The notes beneath the pieces were generated by a model, which searched no databases, was not told the origin of the DNA, and worked only from the letters and a program-made list of their open reading frames with translations. DNA of 64,000 nucleotides from CAVPNY01 sp963706905 (GTDB lineage Bacteria > Chloroflexota > Anaerolineae > Anaerolineales > UBA4823): the NCBI GenBank assembly GCA_963706905.1, contig CAVPNY010000023.1, positions 1-64,000 on the forward strand. The letters are read 5' to 3'. Shown here piece after piece: positions 45,206-54,562 of this stretch. Made by a program: the position numbers and the translations under genes. The stretch's first letter is position 1, and each line of letters opens with the position of its first letter.

Positions 45206-45558
45206 CCTTCTTTCTCCTGTTGCCCCAGCACGTGCCGGATCAATTCTTCAAACACAGACTTGTACTGTCTGTAATCCTCTGATCGGGGCAGATTGATCTG
45301 AATCCATTCCCGCATCTTTGGCCTTCCCAAAGGCTGGAACGGGGACACATTCTGATCCACTTCCAACAACCTGGCAGCAGATCCCTCAGGAAGCTTGACC
45401 CCAACACCTTGCTCATACAGACAGATACACAGCTTCTTGCCCGCGTAATAGGCCGGGTAGCCAAACATCTTGCCGGATCGTACGTTCGGTTGGCTCAGAA
45501 GTAGCTCGTCAAGAACGGCCTTGTGTTCGGAATTGAAATTAGCCAATACATGCTCCAT
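45202..45558 (-). CDS. TfoX/Sxy N-terminal domain-like protein
   Basis: 118 residues with the TfoX N-terminal pattern: VRSGKMFGYPAYYAGKKLCICLYEQGVGVKLP and a C-terminal helix. Stand-alone proteins of this type are common in environmental bacteria; their role is unclear and not necessarily competence. ATG at 45558 lies in the sequence CCTAATGG. It is followed by the methyltransferase gene with a 4-base overlap. Confidence 0.8.
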   Translation of the reverse strand: MEHVLANFNSEHKAVLDELLLSQPNVRSGKMFGYPAYYAGKKLCICLYEQGVGVKLPEGSAARLLEVDQNVSPFQPLGRPKMREWIQINLPRSEDYRQYKSVFEELIRHVLGQQEKEG

Positions 45559-45677
45559 TAGGCAGAACGGTTTGGCTCAGCAGCCAGGCGATATTGCAAG
45601 GCGGCAAATGTTGGCCCGAGCCCGTGCTGGTTTCAGGCTCCGCGGGGTTACCAGACGAGAGCCTGGTCTGCTGCCGT

Positions 45678-45700
45678 GGGTGTCAGGCCGTTGGTTGAGT
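45678..45700. repeat. Half of an attC-like site (probably decayed)
   Basis: GGGTGTCAGGCCGTTGGTTG followed by AGT resembles the right half of the attC-like site ending at 46984 (GGGTGCAGGCCGTTGTTAGG), including a core that fits GTTRRRY (GTTGAGT). No matching left half was found to its left. Confidence 0.4.
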
Positions 45701-45792
45701 ACAAAATCGGCTTCATCTGCCTAACCAATTCTCAATTACTAGTTGTATGAGGAAGAGTATTATTGGCAAGACCATGACTGACAGAAAACTAG

Positions 45793-46701
45793 TTAACGTA
45801 CCCTGAGCGCCATGGCCAGGTAGGAAATCCTGGTCAATATGTCACGTTCAGCGTTCAAAGCGGACATGGCGCTGTTGATCTGATCCACCTCATCCATTTC
45901 ATTATCATCGAGACAACGGTGTAACCGTTCTAATTTTGCCTCGAGCCTCCGGTTGAGTTCTGCAAGCAGTCTGCGCTTTTCAGAAACAAGCCGCCGGTTC
46001 ACAAACCACAGGGGGAGCACAAAAGCTCCCACCGCCAGCACAACTTGCAGAACCCATATCGCCAGAACCGGTGCAGTCGCAAGTTGCATTGGAAAGAGCA
46101 GTATCGACAGGCTGAGCATAATCATCCAAGACACACCGATTAAGGACGTCACTCGAGAAAAGGCGTAAACCGGATCGAGCCGGAATAGGTTGAACTGCTT
46201 GGCCATCTTCACCGTGCGGTTCACCAGCCTTAACTGCCGCAGGGAATGATAGTAGATTGCGCTCCCAATAGCAAAAGAGATCAGCCCTTCGACAAAAATA
46301 ACCACGGAGAGGAATGTTCCAAGTCCATATCCCACATAAAAAGCTTCGAAGGCCAAATACGTTATGATGATATAGATAATGGACCAGATCACTCCGCTGA
46401 GGATCACACTTCGGGCCGGCATGACGGTGAATTCAAACTTCAGCCTGTTCAGCTTTTCCTCTTCAACATCCAGGAGCGGGCTAAAACTGGACAAGGCCTC
46501 CAGCGATACCTGGTCCAGATAAGTCATCATTGCCAGCGGGGCCCACAGCCAAAGCGGAAAAATTAACGAAAGTGGGGCGAAAGTGAAAGCTGGCTGCCAG
46601 CCGTCAATCCAGGCCACTATATGGACAAGGATGCCCTGCAGGATAAAGAGCACCAGATAGGTGAGCCAATAAGGGATGGGCAGCCGCTTGACAAAGTCCA
46701 T
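45793..46701 (-). CDS. Hypothetical membrane protein with C-terminal coiled-coil-like segment
   Basis: 302 residues with about six hydrophobic segments (for example LTYLVLFILQGILVHIV, VIWSIIYIIITYLAF, MIMLSLSILLFPMQL, VLQVVLAVGAFVLPL) and a charged C-terminal tail rich in Arg, Leu and Glu that could form a coiled coil (RRLLAELNRRLEAKLERL). I do not recognise a family. It follows the attC-like site at 46855-46984 by 153 bases on the minus strand, so it could be a cassette gene. Confidence 0.65.
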   Translation of the reverse strand: MDFVKRLPIPYWLTYLVLFILQGILVHIVAWIDGWQPAFTFAPLSLIFPLWLWAPLAMMTYLDQVSLEALSSFSPLLDVEEEKLNRLKFEFTVMPARSVILSGVIWSIIYIIITYLAFEAFYVGYGLGTFLSVVIFVEGLISFAIGSAIYYHSLRQLRLVNRTVKMAKQFNLFRLDPVYAFSRVTSLIGVSWMIMLSLSILLFPMQLATAPVLAIWVLQVVLAVGAFVLPLWFVNRRLVSEKRRLLAELNRRLEAKLERLHRCLDDNEMDEVDQINSAMSALNAERDILTRISYLAMALRVR

Positions 46702-46854
46702 AAACCTGTCGAGGAAGCTTGGTGGGTATAGTATAGTTTGGCTGGTCTGTCCTGCTGCATCGGATCGGGATCACTCGTATGGTTTATCTGGCCAGTGCTC
46801 ATTGGATCGCCACGCTTTCTGTGTGTCTTGAACTGTTGCGGCTGTAGAGAGGTC

Positions 46855-46984
46855 GTCTAACGCCAGGCTTCACCCGCTTGCCGCTCGCGGCAAACAAAGC
46901 CCATGCCCCGAACGGCGCTGAAACGCCCCCGCGATCTCTTAAACTCACAGCATAAGAACAGGCGGGTGCAGGCCGTTGTTAGGT
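46855..46984 (-). repeat. attC-like integron recombination site
   Basis: Read on the minus strand: ACCTAAC (fits RYYYAAC), then GGCCTGCACCCGCC, a variable region, then GCGGGTGAAGCCTGGC and GTTAGAC (fits GTTRRRY). The inner arms CACCCGC and GCGGGTG are perfectly complementary. Length 130 bases is within the attC range (about 57-141). Its orientation matches the minus-strand gene that precedes it (47066-47815). Confidence 0.7.
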
Positions 46985-47065
46985 GGTATGTTTAATTTAA
47001 TACAGCCCATGTTTGGTTCGCGATGTCATACTCAATCGAAAACTCGGCAGAATACTCGCCTCTTT

Positions 47066-47815
47066 CTACAAAGTTGAATGCTCGTTTTGAAACCCCCATT
47101 TGCAATCTGTCGTTAGTGCATGTTGTGTCAATTCTCTCAAGATCGTCAGATCAAGGTTGTCGTGCCAAAAATCATCAATAATCTCACTTGCAACTTCGGA
47201 TAAATTAGGCGGTGTTTGGAAATTTTCCGCTAAAACGATTATGGCATAAGTTCGTAATGTACGAGCGAAAACCCGCTTGAGTAGGAGTGAGTTATAGGAC
47301 TCCAAAGTCAAATAGCAATCGTCGTGACAATACAAAAACAAGTTCGAATGACTAAGGGAAGAAAGTATCGGAGCACGACTACACCAATCATATTCGCGGC
47401 ACGTTATGACTTGTTCAATAATTTCCTCTTCGTTCCAGTTTTGGCCTACGTCGAACATGTGAAAATCATAATGATCAAAATCAGAAAGCAATCGGGATAA
47501 ACCCTTGGTAGACATTATGATAGTGCTAATATCTATAAGTCTATACTCAATCTCAGCCTCGTTAGCCAATTCCACCAATGGCAACAAAAGACCCGCCTGT
47601 GCATCTAACTTTGAAGCTTGCTCTACGTCAAATACCGCTATCATTTCCAAAGCATACAATTCGAGCAAATCGCAGACACCTACAACTCTCTGAGGGCAGA
47701 GGAAAAGACTGGATACTTCACCAAACTTGCTATATTTGACACTGAAGGGGAAGAGCGAAGTGTAGCCAGCAAGCCTATTTACATTGAACGCATTCGGAGA
47801 TGGTATTTCTATCAT
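47066..47815 (-). CDS. Cassette-type protein of unknown function
   Basis: 249 residues from ATG at 47815 (AGGTG upstream). No recognised family; the protein is rich in Leu, Ile, Ser and acidic residues, with clusters such as FDHYDFHMFDVGQNWNEEE. Base composition is visibly more A/T-rich than the neighbouring genes, consistent with an outside origin. It begins 34 bases after the attC-like site at 47850-47929 and ends 81 bases before the attC-like site at 46984, the layout of an integron gene cassette. Confidence 0.65.
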   Translation of the reverse strand: MIEIPSPNAFNVNRLAGYTSLFPFSVKYSKFGEVSSLFLCPQRVVGVCDLLELYALEMIAVFDVEQASKLDAQAGLLLPLVELANEAEIEYRLIDISTIIMSTKGLSRLLSDFDHYDFHMFDVGQNWNEEEIIEQVITCREYDWCSRAPILSSLSHSNLFLYCHDDCYLTLESYNSLLLKRVFARTLRTYAIIVLAENFQTPPNLSEVASEIIDDFWHDNLDLTILRELTQHALTTDCKWGFQNEHSTL

Positions 47816-47849
47816 TATGACACCTTTGTTATTGAGCATCGGCGCCGAT

Positions 47850-47929
47850 ATTTACAGGACGCCCGACGTTCCGCATCAGCTGCGCCAGAGCACACAGCGA
47901 AGCGTGTCGGCTCCAGCTACCTGTTAGAC
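47850..47929 (-). repeat. attC-like integron recombination site (imperfect)
   Basis: On the minus strand it starts GTCTAAC (perfect RYYYAAC), then GCCGAC, a short variable region, then GTCGGGCGTCC and a degenerate 3' core TGTAAAT in place of GTTRRRY. The first core overlaps the stop codon of the upstream gene (TAA at 47924-47926), a common arrangement in cassettes. Confidence 0.5.
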
Positions 47930-48397
47930 CGCTTCCTCATTGAGCGCATACTTTCGAACAGCCGCATCGACCTGTGCCATTGCAGGACCAGAGCCAACAT
48001 GAAGGACGAGATAGCGCCTAAACTCGTGGTCGTCGAAGTTTGTGCACAGGACGAAGAAGAACGCGATATCGTCTGGACTTTCGCCGTCGTGCGACGTCGT
48101 CATGACGTGCATCGAATCCCGAACTTCGTCTGGATCATTGAGATGCGCCTTGACGAACTCCAAATCCACGGCCATGTGCCATGCTTCGCAGTTCTTGCCA
48201 CCGCACACTGCGTATCGATATCCGGCTTTGAGCAGTGCTTTGGCAATCGCTGAATGCTCCGCATCAGTGAAGCTACCGTCATAGTCCCAGATCAGACAAG
48301 GGAATAGCGCACTGCGAAATGGAGACACGAAATCATCCGGATCACCGATGGTGATTGCTCCATAGACCTTTCCCTCGTGCTCGGCCAGTATCTCCAT
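47924..48397 (-). CDS. Cassette-type protein of unknown function
   Basis: 157 residues from ATG at 48397 with GGAGAG upstream. It contains FPCLIWDYDGSFTDAEHSAIAKALLKAG and a Cys-containing segment CGGKNCEAWHMAVDLEF, and is acidic. No family is recognised. The stop codon lies inside the attC-like site at 47850-47929. Proteins of this size and unknown function are typical integron cassette content. Confidence 0.7.
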   Translation of the reverse strand: MEILAEHEGKVYGAITIGDPDDFVSPFRSALFPCLIWDYDGSFTDAEHSAIAKALLKAGYRYAVCGGKNCEAWHMAVDLEFVKAHLNDPDEVRDSMHVMTTSHDGESPDDIAFFFVLCTNFDDHEFRRYLVLHVGSGPAMAQVDAAVRKYALNEEAV

Positions 48398-48456
48398 ATG
48401 TATCACTCTCCGGTCGTACCACTAAATCAAAGGGATTTCAGACACCCTCCTCTTTA

Positions 48457-48843
48457 TCATCTGCTCCCGAAAGTAATTGACATATTCCTAAAGTTAATGA
48501 GCGCGCCAACTCTTGTCAGAAAATCCATACCTAAGATGCCATGGATATCAAATCCATAATCCATGCCGCCAATTTCAACTTCGAAACCTGAGAGACCCTG
48601 ATCACCAACTCGTAATTGATCTATTACACGTGAAAAAACAACTTCATTTCCACCCACGCCTCGGATTGTATAAAGATTATCATCCGGGGAAGGGTAAATG
48701 TCGATTGAAGCGACATCATCCGCTGACAGAATTGTAGTAACCGAGCCAGTATCAATTAAGACAGAATCGATTTGGATTGTCTTTCCACGATAAGTCAACG
48801 CGACTGTTACAAAAGGCAAGTTATCGATCAGAGTGAGCTTCAT
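48457..48843 (-). CDS. Retropepsin-like aspartic protease domain protein
   Basis: 128 residues. The active site triad DTGS (VLIDTGSVTTIL) and the later hydrophobic-Gly element HGILGMDFL match single-domain retroviral-type aspartic proteases, which act as dimers. No signal peptide is present, so it is cytoplasmic. Its start is overlapped by the extended frame of the upstream small protein (see 48893-49102). Confidence 0.85.
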   Translation of the reverse strand: MKLTLIDNLPFVTVALTYRGKTIQIDSVLIDTGSVTTILSADDVASIDIYPSPDDNLYTIRGVGGNEVVFSRVIDQLRVGDQGLSGFEVEIGGMDYGFDIHGILGMDFLTRVGALINFRNMSITFGSR

Positions 48844-48892
48844 TGACTTTTCGAATCCCCAGCCATTGTTGCTCGTGAATATCTGGTTCTTC

Positions 48893-49102
48893 TCAACTCG
48901 TGTGGAGAAAATAGAATTCCCGCTGAGGGTATTGTTGGTGTAGGTGACGATAGTTTCGAAAAGCTTCTTTACCGTCAGCGCATTGCTCGATTATGGTCAA
49001 CTTTTCTAGTTGACGCTGATTATTGGTAGTTGTGCGAGCTTCAATGGCTTCTACAATCAGCCATTGATCAGGGTAAGCCTTGCGAATTTCAGACCAAAGC
49101 AT
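48893..49102 (-). CDS. Small protein paired with the aspartic protease, in-frame TGA
   Basis: 69 residues (MLWSEIRKAYPDQWLIVEAI at the start) ending FYFLHTS at a TGA. The same frame continues after the TGA as EEPDIHEQQWLGIRKVNEA to a TAA at 48821, overlapping the protease start. The TGA could be a one-base change from CGA (Arg). The two proteins are therefore likely translated together. Function is unknown; the protease may process or depend on this small partner. Confidence 0.6.
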   Translation of the reverse strand: MLWSEIRKAYPDQWLIVEAIEARTTTNNQRQLEKLTIIEQCADGKEAFRNYRHLHQQYPQREFYFLHTS

Positions 49103-49270
49103 TCTTGCCTCCGTTCACATCTATTTCTGATTATAGCAGAAGCATGGATCTACTCCAGCTTTTATTGAAAATTCTATAGATAAGATCGCGTTCCCTAAGT
49201 GCTCCAGATAAGTCTGGACCCAGTTGCTCCATAGAAGCCTCTACTTTTCCTTCCGCCCTCTTCGCCCCCA

Positions 49271-49279
49271 TGCTATAAT
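49271..49279 (+). promoter_or_regulatory. Extended -10 promoter of the acyl-CoA dehydrogenase gene
   Basis: TGCTATAAT: a TGn extension plus a perfect -10. The -35 position (TTCCGC) is poor, as is usual for extended -10 promoters. It lies 36 bases before the start codon. Confidence 0.6.
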
Positions 49280-49315
49280 GATCCTATCCCGTTCGATTCT
49301 GACCAGGAGAGCATC

Positions 49316-50485
<1,170 letters not shown>

Positions 50486-50509
50486 CGGCGCTTCGGGGAG
50501 TTACGCAGG

Positions 50510-52945
50510 GTGGATAAATCCCACGCGGCCGATGAGGGTGAATCCACCGCCGGGGAACCGGAGGCTGTCACGCCGCCTATCCAGCCGGAAGCGGGGGAGC
50601 CACCGTCAGAAGGCCAACCGCAAACTTTGCATGCCAGTCTGGAACCCCCCGGTGGGGCGCCGATCCGCGTATCTCTACAGGAAACTCCCAGCCAGAGCGC
50701 CGATTCAGAAATCCACATCCAGCTTAACCTGACGGAGGGCGCCCGCGTGCGCCTCACCGTCGAGGCGCTCTCTGAAACAGAAAAAACTGCTCGCCCTTCC
50801 GCTCGCCTGGTGTTCGAAGGCGGTCAGCGCCCAGCAGGGACTCCCGATAGCCGCCATTTGTCCGAAGAGGATGCAGTCCAACCGGCTATCAAGCCCGCCA
50901 GTCGCCTGGCTGACCTGCGCAAGCGCTGGCCTTACTCGCTGGCGAGCACCCTGTTTGGTCTGGCCTTGCTGCTGTACCTGGCGACGCGCCTGATCGGACT
51001 GGCTGACTTCCCGATCTACTTCTTCAGCGACGAAGCTATCCAGACCGTCCACGCCGCCGACCTGATTCGCGATGGATTTAAGGACGAAGAAGACACCCTC
51101 CTGCCCACCTATTTCAAGAATGGCCCCTTTTATAACCTCAGTCTGAGCGTCTATCTGCAGGTGCTGCCTTACCTCATTCTTGGCAAGTCGGTGTTTGTCA
51201 CCCGCACCACGTCGGTTTTGGTCAGCCTGCTGGCGGCAGTTGCCGTCGGGCTGACTCTGCGCGACATCTTTCAAATCCCTTACTGGTGGGCAGGCTCCTT
51301 GCTGCTCTCGATCGCTCCAGCCTGGTTCCTGCACTCGCGTACCGCTTTCGAGACAGTCATCTTTGTCTCGTTTTATGCCTGCTTCCTGTATGCTTACTTG
51401 CTCTACCGCTGCAAGTCGCCCCGCTTCCTGTACCTGGCGATCGGGATGGCTGCCCTGGCCTTCTACGCCTACAGCCCGGGTCAAATCGTGATCGGCCTGA
51501 CCAGCCTGCTCCTGCTGCTCTCAGATGCTCCCTATCACTGGCAGAACCGCCGCCTGGTGCTGCGCGGCGTGGGCTTGCTGCTCTTGCTGGCCCTCCCATA
51601 TCTCCGCTTCCGCCTGGGCCATCCAGAAGCGCCCTTCGATCACCTGCGCCGCCTGGGTTCCTATTGGGCCGAGCCCATTCCACTCGCTGAGAAGATCCGC
51701 CATTATGCTTCGGAATACCTGTACGGCTTGAGCCCCGGTTACTGGTTTGTCCCCAATCAGCGCGATCTGGATCGTCACCTGATGAAGGGCTACGGCAACC
51801 TGCTGCGCGCCAGCCTGCCCTTCTTTGCCGTTGGCCTGATCCTGGCGATCAGGCACCTGCGCTCGCCAGCCTATCGGGCAGTCCTGATCGCCTTGCTGGT
51901 CGCCCCGGCAGGCAGCGCCCTGGTGGAGATCGGCGTCACGCGTGCCCTGGTGTATATCATCCCGGCGACGATCCTGATCGCCTTAGGCATTTCCTGGCTG
52001 CTGGCCTGGCTCGAGCGGAAACTTGCGCATCGATTTGCGCTTCGCCCGGTTCTGTCTTTGGCTCTCTTTGGCGTGCTGGCAGCCGCCAATCTCTGGATGC
52101 TGCGCGATGCCCTGGTGAACGGCCCCACCTGGTATCAGGACTACGGCCTGGGCGGGATGCAGTACGGCGCCCGCCAGATGTTTGCAGCCGTCAAATCCGA
52201 GCTTGCAGAATCGCCGCATCAGAAGATGATCGTCACTCATTCCTGGGCCAATGGCGCTGACGTCGTGGCGCGCTACTTCCTGGGCGACCCCTTACCAGTC
52301 CTGCCCAGCACCATCGACGCCTATCTCTTCGAGCATCTGCCGTTGGAGGGTAACACCCTGTTCGTGATGACCCCCGAAGAATTTGCCCTGGCGCAGGATA
52401 GCGGCAAATTCACAGATATCGAAGTTGACCAGACCTTGCCCTATCCCAACGGTCAGCCGGGATTTTATTTCGTGCGCCTGCGCTATGTGGATAACATCGA
52501 TGAAATCCTGGCAGTCGAGCAAGAGCAGCGCCGCGCCCTTCAAGAAGGTAAAGTAGTTATTGATGGGCAGCCTGTCCAGGTGCGCTACCCTCTGCTCGAC
52601 ATCGGCGCCGTCGAGAATATGTTCGACGGCAACCCGGATACCCTGGGGCGCACCCTGGAAGCCAATCCGGCTGTCATCGAGCTAATGTTTCCGGAGCCAC
52701 GCTCCCTGCAAGAGCTCTCCCTCATCATTGGCAGCACCCAGGCTGAGATCCGGGCACTGGTTTCCCCAGCTGGTGATGAAGCGCCAGTCGAATACATCCA
52801 GGTCCTTCAAGGGACGGTGGAACAACCCGAGGTTTCACTGAAGCTACCCGAAGCTCCCCCGGCATCCAAGCTACGCCTGGAGATTCGCGATATCCACCAA
52901 CCCGAGCCCGGGCATATCCATGTCTGGGAGATCAAGCTAAAGTGA
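50510..52945 (+). CDS. Membrane glycosyltransferase-like protein (GT39/PMT type) with long polar N-terminus
   Basis: 811 residues from GTG at 50510. The first 140 residues are acidic and Pro/Glu-rich with no membrane segment. About ten to twelve membrane helices follow (residues 145-560), with FPIYFFSDEAIQTVHAADLIRDG just after the first helix, in the place of the Asp/Glu motif of the GT39/GT83 lipid-linked sugar transferases. The last 220 residues form a soluble domain ending VRLEIRDIHQPEPGHIHVWEIK-like, similar to discoidin/F5-F8-type folds. It probably glycosylates a surface molecule outside the membrane. Confidence 0.75.
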   Translation: MDKSHAADEGESTAGEPEAVTPPIQPEAGEPPSEGQPQTLHASLEPPGGAPIRVSLQETPSQSADSEIHIQLNLTEGARVRLTVEALSETEKTARPSARLVFEGGQRPAGTPDSRHLSEEDAVQPAIKPASRLADLRKRWPYSLASTLFGLALLLYLATRLIGLADFPIYFFSDEAIQTVHAADLIRDGFKDEEDTLLPTYFKNGPFYNLSLSVYLQVLPYLILGKSVFVTRTTSVLVSLLAAVAVGLTLRDIFQIPYWWAGSLLLSIAPAWFLHSRTAFETVIFVSFYACFLYAYLLYRCKSPRFLYLAIGMAALAFYAYSPGQIVIGLTSLLLLLSDAPYHWQNRRLVLRGVGLLLLLALPYLRFRLGHPEAPFDHLRRLGSYWAEPIPLAEKIRHYASEYLYGLSPGYWFVPNQRDLDRHLMKGYGNLLRASLPFFAVGLILAIRHLRSPAYRAVLIALLVAPAGSALVEIGVTRALVYIIPATILIALGISWLLAWLERKLAHRFALRPVLSLALFGVLAAANLWMLRDALVNGPTWYQDYGLGGMQYGARQMFAAVKSELAESPHQKMIVTHSWANGADVVARYFLGDPLPVLPSTIDAYLFEHLPLEGNTLFVMTPEEFALAQDSGKFTDIEVDQTLPYPNGQPGFYFVRLRYVDNIDEILAVEQEQRRALQEGKVVIDGQPVQVRYPLLDIGAVENMFDGNPDTLGRTLEANPAVIELMFPEPRSLQELSLIIGSTQAEIRALVSPAGDEAPVEYIQVLQGTVEQPEVSLKLPEAPPASKLRLEIRDIHQPEPGHIHVWEIKLK

Positions 52946-53067
52946 TTGCTTTTCAGGAAAATTGTAAAAATATCAGCGCACATCCACACACATCGCTCCG
53001 CTCACGCGCTGTTAGAATGAAATGTAGTGAAGGGCGCGGATGCGACGTCCGATAACAGGAGCAACCC

Positions 53068-54099
53068 ATGCAGGCAATCGTCCTGAACGCCCACGGCGGG
53101 CCAGAAGTTTTGGAATACACCGAAGTCCCAACTCCGCAGCCTGGCCCCGGAGAGGCGCTGGTGCGCCTGAAAGCCGCTGCGCTGAACGGGCTGGACTTGT
53201 GGGTGCGGCGCGGCTGGCCCGGTATCCAGCTCAGCTACCCGCACGTCCCCGGCGCTGATGGAGCCGGCGAAGTAGTCGCCCTGGGCCCCAACGTTACCGG
53301 TTGGGAAATTGGTGATCGGGTCGTGATCAACGCCAACCTGTCCTGCGGCGAGTGCGAATATTGTCTGGCAGGGCAGGACAACCGCTGCAAGAAATGGGGC
53401 ATCCTGGGCGAAACCCGCTCCGGAACGTATGCCGAATACATCGTCGTACCGGTGCGCAACCTTTACGCCATCCCGCCCCATATCGAGGAGCGCCTCGCAG
53501 CTGCCGCCGCCCTGGCCTTCCAGACCGCCTGGCACTCGTTGATCACGCGCGGGGGTTTGCATGCCGGGGAAAGCGTGCTGGTGGTGGGCGCTTCCGGCGG
53601 GGTCAACACCGCCAGCATCCAGATCGCCCGGCTGGCTGGCGCTACCGTGTTTGTGGTCGGGTCGAGCCCCGAGAAACTGGCCCTGGCGGAGTCGCTCGGT
53701 GCTCACCATTTAATCGATCGTTCCCAGGATGAAAACTGGCCTAAGGCAGTCTACCTGTTGACCGGCAAGCGCGGGGTAGATGTAGTCGTCGACAACGTCG
53801 GTCCCACCCTCCCGCAGAGTTTCCGCGCTGCGGCCAAGGGCGGTCGCATCTTAACTGTGGGCAACACCGGCGGGTATAAGGTTGAAATTGACAACCGCTT
53901 CATCTTCGCCAAACACCTGTCGCTGATCGGTTCGACCATGAGCACGATGGCCGAATTCAAGACCGTGATGGATCTGATCTACACCGGCTGGCTGAAACCT
54001 GTTCTGGATCAAACATTCCCGCTGGCTGAGGCTCGCGCGGCCCAGCAGCGCATGGAATTTGGCCAGCAGTTGGGCAAGATCACCCTGCAGATCAGATAG
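53068..54099 (+). CDS. Zinc-type alcohol dehydrogenase/quinone reductase-like oxidoreductase
   Basis: 343 residues. Medium-chain dehydrogenase fold: AALNGLDLWVRRGWPG, a structural zinc site (CGECEYCLAGQDNRC), and the NADP site LVVGASGGVNTASIQIA. The catalytic zinc Cys of the true alcohol dehydrogenases is replaced (NGLDLW), so it may act like a quinone or enoyl reductase. AGGAG precedes the ATG. It is followed by a small membrane-protein gene after 7 bases. Confidence 0.88.
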   Translation: MQAIVLNAHGGPEVLEYTEVPTPQPGPGEALVRLKAAALNGLDLWVRRGWPGIQLSYPHVPGADGAGEVVALGPNVTGWEIGDRVVINANLSCGECEYCLAGQDNRCKKWGILGETRSGTYAEYIVVPVRNLYAIPPHIEERLAAAAALAFQTAWHSLITRGGLHAGESVLVVGASGGVNTASIQIARLAGATVFVVGSSPEKLALAESLGAHHLIDRSQDENWPKAVYLLTGKRGVDVVVDNVGPTLPQSFRAAAKGGRILTVGNTGGYKVEIDNRFIFAKHLSLIGSTMSTMAEFKTVMDLIYTGWLKPVLDQTFPLAEARAAQQRMEFGQQLGKITLQIR

Positions 54100-54106
54100 C
54101 CACACC

Positions 54107-54562
54107 ATGAATGATCCCCAGACTTCATCGCCGGTCAGTAGCCATACCAAACGGCCGTTGATCGTAACGTCTCTTGCCGTAGTGGTGTTAACCATTTCAG
54201 TCCTCAACCTGATCCGGTTCATCCAGGCTGTCAAACTATGGGAGTTCCTCTCGGGGTTGCCGGGTGTATCTCCGATTTACCTGGCTGCCACCGGCTTAAT
54301 CTGGGCTCTGCTTGGACTGCCCCTGTCCTGGCTGTTATGGCAGGGCAACCCCAGAGCGCCAGCCGCTACTCGTATCCTGTGTGTGGCCTATTTAATATAT
54401 GAGTGGGTTGAGCTATTTATGATGACCAGCTCGGGCAACCAAGCAGCGAACTGGCCTTTTTTTCTGGCATTTACATTGATCATCCTCGGTGTTATCTTTT
54501 GGGGATTATCCCGTTGGAATGTCAAAGCCTTCTTTGGAGAGAGGCATGAGCCATCATTCTAA
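54107..54562 (+). CDS. Hypothetical membrane protein
   Basis: 151 residues with about three or four hydrophobic segments (IVTSLAVVVLTISVLNLI, IYLAATGLIWALLGLPLSW, FFLAFTLIILGVIFWGL). I do not recognise a family. The 3' end overlaps the carboxyltransferase gene by 17 bases, so it is probably translated with it. No similar partner is known to me in acyl-CoA carboxylase operons. Confidence 0.7.
   Translation: MNDPQTSSPVSSHTKRPLIVTSLAVVVLTISVLNLIRFIQAVKLWEFLSGLPGVSPIYLAATGLIWALLGLPLSWLLWQGNPRAPAATRILCVAYLIYEWVELFMMTSSGNQAANWPFFLAFTLIILGVIFWGLSRWNVKAFFGERHEPSF

Noticed and set aside
45558..45724. Inverted repeat TTAGGCAGA ... TCTGCCTAA around the TfoX start
   Set aside because: The orientation is the reverse of an attC core pair and there is no inner stem; a mobile unit could not be supported.
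51357..51690. Long open frames on the opposite strand and other phases of the glycosyltransferase gene
   Set aside because: They are Pro/Ala/Arg-rich shadow frames caused by the G/C-rich third codon positions of the real gene.
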